From an uncultured Roseovarius sp. (GTDB taxonomy: Bacteria > Pseudomonadota > Alphaproteobacteria > Rhodobacterales > Rhodobacteraceae): DNA of 64,000 nt. The notes below the pieces were generated by a model. It saw only the letters and a program-made list of their open reading frames with translations. It was not told the origin of the DNA and ran no database searches. Of this stretch, positions 57,283-64,000 are shown piece after piece (the stretch's first letter is position 1; every line of letters begins with the position of its first letter). A program made the translations under genes and the position numbers. The stretch covers positions 930,001-994,000 of the forward strand of contig CANMBU010000001.1 of NCBI GenBank assembly GCA_947496175.1, given 5' to 3'.

Positions 57283-60200
57283 CTATTCTGCCGGAATTGC
57301 ATCTTCCGCAATGCCTAGCGGATGCTCCAGCTTATCAAGCATCTCTTTAGGACAAACCTGAATAAAATTTGCGCGTTCCACGTCCCAATATTGAAGGATG
57401 GTCTGCGCAATCTGGCTTCCTGTTTCTGACGCATGTCGCTCGATCAATTCTTCAAGCTGATTGACCCAAAACTGTTCCGTCACAGGGCAGGTCACAACCG
57501 TTTCTCGGTTGATAAGTTTGTCCGTCAGGTTCTGAGGATCATAGAGATACGCCATGCCACCTGTCATGCCCGCCGCAAAATTCGCGCCAACCGAGCCCAG
57601 AATCACCGCGACACCACCGGTCATATATTCACACCCGTTCGAGCCACAGCCTTCTATCACCACTTTCGCACCAGAGTTACGAACCGCAAACCGTTCACCG
57701 GCTCGACCGGAGGCAAAGAGGTATCCATCGGTCGCGCCATAAAGCACTGTGTTTCCAATGATTGTGTTGTTGGCCGCTTCAAGCGGGCTGCTCATCGGCG
57801 GACGCACCACAATTGTAGCGCCAGACAACCCTTTGCCGACATAATCATTGGCATCACCCGACACTTCGATCTTAAGACCCGGAGCGCCGAACGCACCAAG
57901 GCTTTGCCCAGCGCTCCCGGTCAGCTTGACCGTCAGGTGATTGGGCTGCAGCGCATTACGCATGCCGAAATTGCGCACGATATGGCTCGAAACACGCGTG
58001 CCCACCGTTCGATGCGTGTTCTGCACCGCGTAGTGAAGTTGCATCTTCTCACCGTCATTCAGAAACCGCGCAGCATCGCGCACGATTTCGGCGTCGAGTG
58101 TATCAGGCACTTCATTCCGCGGCCGGTTGCGATCAAAGGTGATATGACGCGCACCATCTACCGAAATGAGCATTGGGTTGAGATCCAGATCATCCAGATG
58201 CGCACTGCCCCGGCTCACTTGTGTCAGAAGGTCAGGGCGACCAATCACTTCGTCAAGGGACCGCGCGCCGATACTGGCAAGAGTCTCTCGCACTTCCTGA
58301 GCGTAGAATGTGATCAGGTTCACAACTTTATCCGCATTCCCTGTGAACTTCGCTCGAAGGCTTTCGTCCTGCGTACAGACACCAACTGGGCATGTGTTCG
58401 ATTGACACTGGCGCACCATGATACAGCCCATTGCAATCAAAGCGGCGGTGCCAATGCCATACTCCTCAGCACCCATCATGGCCGCCATGACAATATCACG
58501 CCCTGTCCGCAGCCCACCATCGGTGCGCAGGGTGATCCGGTCGCGCAGATTGTTCATCGACAGAACCTGATGCGCCTCAGTCAGGCCCATTTCCCATGGA
58601 AGACCGGCATATTTGATGCTGGTCGCCGGCGAGGCACCCGTGCCACCGTTGTGCCCCGAAATCAGGATCACGTCGGCCCTCGCCTTGGCGACACCAGCGG
58701 CAATCGTACCAACACCGGATTGAGACACCAGTTTCACACAGACCTTCACAGTTGGATTGATCTGTTTGAGGTCATAGATCAGCTGCGCAAGGTCCTCGAT
58801 TGAGTAAATGTCGTGATGCGGCGGTGGGCTGATGAGTGTCACACCCTTCGTCGAATGCCGCAGACGGGCGATGAGATCAGTCACCTTCATACCTGGAAGC
58901 TGACCGCCCTCTCCCGGCTTCGCCCCCTGGGCCACCTTGATTTCAAGTTCTTCGCATTGATTGAGGTACTCAGCCGTGACACCAAAGCGACCCGACGCCA
59001 CCTGTTTGATCTTTGCACTTGGGTTGTCACCATTCGGCTCCGGCACGAAATGCGCCGGATCTTCGCCCCCCTCGCCACTGTCGCTGCGCGCGCCAATCCG
59101 GTTCATCGCCACGTTCAGCGTCTTATGCGCCTCCGGGCTCAAAGCACCAAGGCTCATACCAGGCGTCACAAAGCGTTTCCGAATGGCGGTTACACTTTCC
59201 ACCTCTTCAATCGGAATTGCTTCTCCCATGGGCTTGATCGCCATCAAGTCCCGCAAGTGAATTGGTGGGTTGGCCTGCATGGCCTGGCTGTAACGCTGCC
59301 AAAGCTCATAACTCGCCTTGTTGCACGCCATCTGCATCATATGCATCGTCTGCGCGCCCCAGGCATGAGTTTCGCCAGACTTTCGCGCTTTGTAAAACCC
59401 GCCGATTGGCAGAACATCCTTACCGCCCTGAAAGGCCTTGGCGTGGATTTCTTCCAGCTTGCCTTGAATACCCGAAACACCAATCCCTGAAATCCGGCTG
59501 GTTAGCCCCGGGAAATACTCCGCACACATGGCTCGGCTCAGCCCCACAGCCTCAAAGTTCAAGCCACCTCGATACGACGAGACCACACTGATCCCCATCT
59601 TCGACATGATCTTCAAAAGACCCTGATCAATCGCCGTCCGATACCGGGCCACGGCCTCAGTCAGACTGCCATCCAAAAGCCCGCGATCAATCCGATCCGC
59701 CAAGCTGTCTTCGGCGAGATACGGGTTTACCACCGTCGCACCAGCACCGATCAAAACAGCAAAATAGTGCGGATCAATACACTCAGCCGAGCGCACGTTC
59801 AGACTGGTGAATGTCCGCAATCCTTCTCGCGTCAAATGGCCATGCACCGCACTTGTTGCCAGGATCATTGGCATCCCGATACGTGTCTCACTCACATTCT
59901 GATCTGTCAGAACGATATGTCCGGTGCCCGACCGCACTGCGTCCTCCGCTTCGGCGCGAATGCGTTGTAGTCCCGCCTGCAAAGCGCCCTTGCCAGCTTC
60001 AAACGTACAATCAATCACGGACGCATCTGCGTTAAAGCTCTCAAGCAGCACATCCCATTGTGCGTTCCCAACAAATGGGCTTTCCAGAACGATAATCTCG
60101 GTCTGGCTGCTGGACTCATCCAGCACGTTCTTGAGGTTGCCGAACCGGGTCTTCAGGCTCATCACCCGATATTCGCGCAAACTGTCGATGGGTGGATTGG

Positions 60201-61815
60201 TCACCTGACTAAAATTCTGACGGAAATAGTGGCTCAGCGGGCGGTACTTCGTCGACAAAACCGCACTGGGCGTATCGTCGCCCATACTCGCCACGGCCTC
60301 TTTGCCATCCTCGGCCATAGGCGCCAGAACCTGTTCCAACTCCTCCATAGAGTATCCCGCCGCAATCTGACGACGACGAAGGTCCGCACCTGTTATCAGA
60401 GGTCTCTCAGCGGCTTGAGCAAGCTTTTCGTCAAGATCGACAATCTTGCCGACCCACTCACCAAAGGGCAAGGCTCGCGCCAGCTTGTCTTTGATCTCGG
60501 TATCGTGGAACAAAAGCCCCTTCTTGGTGTCCACGGCCAGCATCTGGCCGGGGCCAAGCGCACCTTTCTCGCGAACGGTGGCCTCGTCAATTGGCACCAT
60601 TCCCGCCTCGGAGCCAGCAATCACCAATCCATCCCCGGTCACCACATAACGCATGGGACGTAGACCGTTGCGATCCATCCCGGCACAAACCCAGCGCCCA
60701 TCCGTCATGGCAAGGGCGGCTGGACCATCCCATGGTTCCATCACTGAGTTACAGTAGGAATACATGTCACGCCATGACTGCGGCAACTCTTCTGCTTGCT
60801 TGGACCAGCTTTCGGGAACCAGCATCGTTTTTGCCATTGGCGCCGAGCGCCCGGCCCGCACCAAGACTTCAAAAACAGAGTCTAATGCTGCCGAATCCGA
60901 TGATCCTGACGCAATAATAGGCTTAATATCTTCCGCCATTTCACCAAAAGATTGAGAGGCCATTCGGATCTCGTGGCTCTTCATCCAATTCACATTGCCC
61001 TTAAGCGTGTTGATCTCGCCATTGTGCGCCAGCATGCGGAAGGGTTGTGCCAACCACCATTGCGGAAATGTATTGGTGGAATAGCGCTGATGGTAGATCG
61101 CGAAGTTTGAAATGAATCGCTCATCTTTGAGATCAGGGTAAAACTCCGCCACCTGCTCGGCGAGCATCATTCCTTTGTAAATGATGCTCCGGCAGCTCAG
61201 GCTTGCGATGTACAGACCGTCGATTCCTGCCGCCACAACGGCTTTTTCAATCCGACGACGAATAACATAAAGTTCGCGTTCAAAGTCCTCTTCGTCGATG
61301 CCCTTGCTGTTCGAGATCAGGATTTGCTCAATCTCGGGTCGGGTTGCATTGGCCTTTTCTCCCAGAACGCTGATGTCGACCGGAACATGCCGCCAACCAT
61401 AGATATAGTGACCCATCCGAAGCACTTCGGTTTCCACAATGGTCCGACAAGTTTCCTGCGCCCCGAAATCCGTGCGCGGCAGGAAGACCTGACCCACCGC
61501 CATAAGTTCGTCCTGGTTGGGTTCATGGCCGGTCCGGCGCACCTGGTCATAGAAAAACGGCGCGGGGATCTGGATATGAATGCCAGCTCCGTCACCTGTT
61601 TTTCCATCGGCATCCACGGCACCGCGGTGCCAGATGGCCTTGAGCGCATCAATCCCGGCATCAACAACCTTTCGGCTTGGCTTGCCATTGACAGAAACCA
61701 CAAGGCCCACACCGCAAGACGAATGCTCTTCCATCTCAGAGTATAGTCCATTTTCAGCGAGCCACTTGCGCTTGCTTTCTTCTTTTTGGGCCCAATTAGT
61801 GTCGATTTTGGTCAT
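57283..61815 (-). CDS. gltB: Glutamate synthase large subunit
   Basis: GltB makes glutamate from glutamine and 2-oxoglutarate with NADPH electrons passed from GltD. The 1510-residue protein carries an N-terminal Ntn-type glutaminase domain whose nucleophile is Cys34 (SSCGVGLV) after a removable propeptide. An FMN-binding synthase domain follows, with the 3Fe-4S cysteines in CIMVRQCQSNTCPVGVC, and then the C-terminal beta-helix domain. The ATG at 61815 lies 5 bp after the stop of the GFA-type gene, with GAG about 9 nt upstream; a GTG three codons earlier is possible. Confidence 0.97.
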   Translation of the reverse strand: MTKIDTNWAQKEESKRKWLAENGLYSEMEEHSSCGVGLVVSVNGKPSRKVVDAGIDALKAIWHRGAVDADGKTGDGAGIHIQIPAPFFYDQVRRTGHEPNQDELMAVGQVFLPRTDFGAQETCRTIVETEVLRMGHYIYGWRHVPVDISVLGEKANATRPEIEQILISNSKGIDEEDFERELYVIRRRIEKAVVAAGIDGLYIASLSCRSIIYKGMMLAEQVAEFYPDLKDERFISNFAIYHQRYSTNTFPQWWLAQPFRMLAHNGEINTLKGNVNWMKSHEIRMASQSFGEMAEDIKPIIASGSSDSAALDSVFEVLVRAGRSAPMAKTMLVPESWSKQAEELPQSWRDMYSYCNSVMEPWDGPAALAMTDGRWVCAGMDRNGLRPMRYVVTGDGLVIAGSEAGMVPIDEATVREKGALGPGQMLAVDTKKGLLFHDTEIKDKLARALPFGEWVGKIVDLDEKLAQAAERPLITGADLRRRQIAAGYSMEELEQVLAPMAEDGKEAVASMGDDTPSAVLSTKYRPLSHYFRQNFSQVTNPPIDSLREYRVMSLKTRFGNLKNVLDESSSQTEIIVLESPFVGNAQWDVLLESFNADASVIDCTFEAGKGALQAGLQRIRAEAEDAVRSGTGHIVLTDQNVSETRIGMPMILATSAVHGHLTREGLRTFTSLNVRSAECIDPHYFAVLIGAGATVVNPYLAEDSLADRIDRGLLDGSLTEAVARYRTAIDQGLLKIMSKMGISVVSSYRGGLNFEAVGLSRAMCAEYFPGLTSRISGIGVSGIQGKLEEIHAKAFQGGKDVLPIGGFYKARKSGETHAWGAQTMHMMQMACNKASYELWQRYSQAMQANPPIHLRDLMAIKPMGEAIPIEEVESVTAIRKRFVTPGMSLGALSPEAHKTLNVAMNRIGARSDSGEGGEDPAHFVPEPNGDNPSAKIKQVASGRFGVTAEYLNQCEELEIKVAQGAKPGEGGQLPGMKVTDLIARLRHSTKGVTLISPPPHHDIYSIEDLAQLIYDLKQINPTVKVCVKLVSQSGVGTIAAGVAKARADVILISGHNGGTGASPATSIKYAGLPWEMGLTEAHQVLSMNNLRDRITLRTDGGLRTGRDIVMAAMMGAEEYGIGTAALIAMGCIMVRQCQSNTCPVGVCTQDESLRAKFTGNADKVVNLITFYAQEVRETLASIGARSLDEVIGRPDLLTQVSRGSAHLDDLDLNPMLISVDGARHITFDRNRPRNEVPDTLDAEIVRDAARFLNDGEKMQLHYAVQNTHRTVGTRVSSHIVRNFGMRNALQPNHLTVKLTGSAGQSLGAFGAPGLKIEVSGDANDYVGKGLSGATIVVRPPMSSPLEAANNTIIGNTVLYGATDGYLFASGRAGERFAVRNSGAKVVIEGCGSNGCEYMTGGVAVILGSVGANFAAGMTGGMAYLYDPQNLTDKLINRETVVTCPVTEQFWVNQLEELIERHASETGSQIAQTILQYWDVERANFIQVCPKEMLDKLEHPLGIAEDAIPAE

Positions 61816-61820
61816 TGGAG

Positions 61821-62252
61821 TCACTCTTCTTTTGGCGCAAACAAATCTAGTGTTTCTTGCGTCGTCATTTTTCTGTGCTCACCGGCAAGCGCGTATCCAT
61901 CGGGCGCATTGTCGGCAAAAAATTCCAGCTTTAGCGGTACGCCAGCAGCATTCTCAAATAGCCCGGCGGCGGGGTGGCGGATACCGTCCTCTACGGTTCC
62001 GTACCAAAGTGTAGATCCGCAGATTTCACAGAACCCGCGCTCGGCCCAGTCTGATGACCGATAGCTTTTTGTCGGGCCATCAAAACTGACACTTCCAGGC
62101 TCCGTGGCAAGGGACATAAACATCGAGCTCGTGTGGCGACGGCACATTTCACAGTGACACGCGCGTATGATCGACGAAGCAAAGCGGGCATGAACGGTTA
62201 CAGCGCCGCAAAGGCACTGTCCTGAAATCTCATGAATCGCTTCTTTCGGCAT
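61821..62252 (-). CDS. GFA-family (glutathione-dependent formaldehyde-activating-like) zinc protein
   Basis: The 143-residue protein has the GFA zinc-binding cysteines: CLCG near residue 13, CHCEMC near 32-37 and CEICG near 75. Members are small metal-binding beta proteins, a few of which act on S-hydroxymethylglutathione; most have no known substrate. It sits between gltD and gltB, 5 bp before gltB, so it is made with glutamate synthase. A direct role in that enzyme is not established. Confidence 0.87.
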   Translation of the reverse strand: MPKEAIHEISGQCLCGAVTVHARFASSIIRACHCEMCRRHTSSMFMSLATEPGSVSFDGPTKSYRSSDWAERGFCEICGSTLWYGTVEDGIRHPAAGLFENAAGVPLKLEFFADNAPDGYALAGEHRKMTTQETLDLFAPKEE

Positions 62253-62313
62253 TCAGTTTTCCTTAGCCACCTAGGTCAGTCAGCCTGACCATTCTCTTTT
62301 AGTTTTTCACAAC

Positions 62314-62357
62314 CGCACCGACGCGATACCGACGTAATACCGACACGATACCGACGT
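62314..62357. repeat. Four-unit 11-bp tandem repeat between gltD and the GFA gene
   Basis: On the minus strand four 11-bp units follow one another: ACGTCGGTATC, GTGTCGGTATT, ACGTCGGTATC and GCGTCGGTGCG. The array starts 6 bp after the gltD stop. It is the same repeat, with the same unit number, as at 8875-8918 in the serine operon, but in the opposite orientation relative to transcription. Confidence 0.88.
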
Positions 62358-62363
62358 TGGTTT

Positions 62364-63797
62364 TCACTCAGCAGCGACCGCTTGTGCGCCTTGCAAATCA
62401 TCGAGAATGCTCTGAGCCGCATCCCGCCCATCACGGATGGCCCAGACAACCAAACTTGCGCCACGAACGATGTCGCCAATTGCGTAAACCCCCTGAATTG
62501 AGGTTCGGCCGGTCCCATATTCGGCTCGAATTGTGCCCCAGCGTGTGACCTCCAAACCGCTTTGGTTCCATAGGGCAGGTAGGTCTTCCGCTTCAAACCC
62601 TAGGGCCTTGATGACCAAATCCGCTGGTTCATCAAAATCAGCCCCATCAATTTCTTCCGGACTCTGACGTCCTGTCGCATCTGGAGGCCCCAAGCGCATT
62701 TTCTGAACCTTGACGCTGCTGACCGGATCGCCATGAAAGGCCTTTGGCGCGCTAAGCCAAACAAACTCCACGCCTTCTTCTTCGGCATTGGCAACTTCGC
62801 GTTGGCTGCCGGGCATGTTGGCGCGGTCTCTACGATAAAAGCACTTAACCGAAGTTGCCCCTTGTCGCACCGCTGTGCGCACACAATCCATCGCTGTGTC
62901 ACCACCGCCAATGACAATGACACGCTTGCCCTCTGCGTTCAGTTCACCACTGTCAAATTCGGGCACAACGTCCCCAAAACTCTTGCGGTTGCTGGCGGTC
63001 AGATAGTCAATCGCGCGCACAATACCCGCCGCCCCTGCGCCCGGCCCTGGCAATTCTCGGCTTTTGTAGACACCGGTTGCGATCAAAACAGCGTTGTGTC
63101 TGGCCTGGATTTCCGCAAACGAAACATCATTGCCCACATCGCAATTCATTTCGAACGCGACGCCACCTTGTTCAAGCTGGTCAACGCGACGCATGACAAC
63201 GTCTTTTTCAAGTTTAAAACCAGGAATGCCATAGGTCAGAAGCCCACCTGCACGGTCATATCGGTCATAAACCGTCACCTGAAGGCCCGCCTGAAGCAGG
63301 ACATCTGCCGCAGCCAGACCACCGGGACCCGCGCCAATAATTCCAACAGACTCGGTCCGCTCCGCTTGCGGCGCAATCGGCTGAACCCAGCCTTCTTCCC
63401 AAGCTGTATCGGTGATGTATTTCTCAACGGCCCCGATCGTCACGGTGCCATGGCCCGATTGTTCGATCACACAATTGCCTTCACACAGACGGTCTTGGGG
63501 GCAGATACGGCCGCAGATTTCCGGAAACGTATTCGTTGCCTGACTGATGTTATACGCCTCCCGAAGTCGACCCTCCGCAGTGAGCCTGAGCCAGTCGGGA
63601 ATATTGTTGTGCAGAGGGCAATGATTCTGACAATAGGGCACGCCGCACTGACTACAGCGAGCGGACTGCTCCTTTGCCTTTTCATCAGCATATTCCGCAT
63701 AGATTTCCTCGAAATCCTCTCTGCGAACCTCCGCACCCCGCTTTTCCGGCATGTCCCGTTCAACAGTTACGAATTTCAACATCTGCTCGTTCGCCAA
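62364..63797 (-). CDS. gltD: Glutamate synthase small subunit
   Basis: GltD is the flavoprotein that takes electrons from NADPH. The 477-residue protein has N-terminal 4Fe-4S cysteine clusters (CSQCGVPYCQNHCP and CGRICPQDRLCEGNC), the FAD motif GAGPGGLAAADV and the NADP motif VIGGGDTAMDC. The start is set at a TTG because GGAGG lies 5 nt upstream and the product (beginning ANEQMLKFVT) matches other alphaproteobacterial GltD N termini. An ATG four codons earlier and one five codons later are alternatives. It leads the gltD-GFA-gltB operon. Confidence 0.95.
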   Translation of the reverse strand: MANEQMLKFVTVERDMPEKRGAEVRREDFEEIYAEYADEKAKEQSARCSQCGVPYCQNHCPLHNNIPDWLRLTAEGRLREAYNISQATNTFPEICGRICPQDRLCEGNCVIEQSGHGTVTIGAVEKYITDTAWEEGWVQPIAPQAERTESVGIIGAGPGGLAAADVLLQAGLQVTVYDRYDRAGGLLTYGIPGFKLEKDVVMRRVDQLEQGGVAFEMNCDVGNDVSFAEIQARHNAVLIATGVYKSRELPGPGAGAAGIVRAIDYLTASNRKSFGDVVPEFDSGELNAEGKRVIVIGGGDTAMDCVRTAVRQGATSVKCFYRRDRANMPGSQREVANAEEEGVEFVWLSAPKAFHGDPVSSVKVQKMRLGPPDATGRQSPEEIDGADFDEPADLVIKALGFEAEDLPALWNQSGLEVTRWGTIRAEYGTGRTSIQGVYAIGDIVRGASLVVWAIRDGRDAAQSILDDLQGAQAVAAE

Positions 63798-63853
63798 GAA
63801 AGCCTCCATCCCACAAGTCCAATCTCTCTAAAGGACAGAAAGTATAAAATAAA

Positions 63854-63868
63854 GTCATAAACTATGAC
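63854..63868. promoter_or_regulatory. Palindrome upstream of gltD
   Basis: GTCATA-AAC-TATGAC is a perfect 6-bp dyad in an AT-rich region 57 bp before the gltD start. It is a candidate operator for a regulator of glutamate synthase such as an Lrp- or MarR-type protein. The regulator is not identifiable here. Confidence 0.4.
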
Positions 63869-64000
63869 CTAATAAGGGAAATTTTACTATTCGCTTTGGA
63901 TTTCAGTGGAAAACCTGCACTATTTAGGTCCGATTCGGAACCAAATCGCGTCTTTTCTCTCAATTCTGGTGGTTTATAGCTGACTATGAGACAAAAACAG

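Noticed and set aside
57433..58803. Long open frame (456 codons) opposite gltB
   Set aside because: It lies wholly inside gltB on the other strand, has a composition of shadow translation (many His, Arg, Thr, no recognisable domain) and no ribosome binding site. The gltB domains are unmistakable.
62314..62357. The 11-bp arrays as a miniature CRISPR
   Set aside because: Units are directly adjacent with no spacers, far shorter than CRISPR repeats, and no cas genes are present.

Overview
This 64 kb window is a stretch of ordinary chromosome from a marine alphaproteobacterium, most likely Rhodobacterales (the Roseobacter group). The reasons are the gene content (petP/petR-like regulators next to ilvE, serB divergent from serC-serA, TRAP and polyamine ABC transporters, dimethylglycine dehydrogenase and MttB-like genes, gltB/gltD), the moderate GC content and GC-rich intergenic hairpin elements. 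I see no insertion sequence, prophage, integrase, CRISPR array or plasmid function. Species cannot be assigned by eye.

Layout. 1-6.1 kb: a 5'-truncated bacterial alpha-2-macroglobulin overlapping pbpC. 6.1-11.1 kb: a mandelate-racemase-like enzyme and the whole phosphorylated serine pathway (serC-serA, divergent serB), with a likely serC leader RNA and an 11-bp tandem repeat between serC and serA. 11.2-17.1 kb: a GMC oxidoreductase divergent from a TRAP transporter (dctPQM) and an IclR regulator. 17.1-20.5 kb: an MscS channel with a cyclic-nucleotide-like domain, tRNA-Pro(CGG) overlapped by a GNAT gene, and a DUF2167 protein. 20.5-28.5 kb: leucine and branched-chain genes (leuB, leuC-leuD, ilvE), with an uncharacterised membrane protein/EEP-fold pair and petP-petR-like regulators among them.

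28.6-39.9 kb: polyamine-type uptake and catabolism. It holds an ABC transporter whose two permeases both carry extra domains, an FMN reductase, a creatinase-fold M24 hydrolase related to ectoine hydrolase, a SpuC-like aminotransferase, a GntR regulator and a PuuB-like FAD oxidase. 39.9-54.6 kb: quaternary-amine and one-carbon catabolism. A TmpA/TmpB pair should turn 2-trimethylaminoethylphosphonate into glycine betaine and phosphate. Dimethylglycine dehydrogenase, a GlxA/GbdR-type regulator and an MttB-family protein would handle methylated glycines. A kbl-(PLP enzyme)-tdh operon interconverts threonine and glycine, and an orphan HyuA-type protein follows. 54.6-64 kb: housekeeping genes (queG, GST, mtgA) and a gltD-GFA-gltB operon.

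The most noteworthy non-coding signals are: 44-bp arrays of four 11-bp units (core CGTCGGTAT) found only inside the ser and glt operons; a pair of related GC-hairpin elements upstream of kbl and queG; mutually exclusive pairings over the serC ribosome binding site; and several near-perfect palindromes next to regulators, including a textbook T-N11-A box over the LysR start codon. All functions are read from sequence motifs and family knowledge. No database search was possible.
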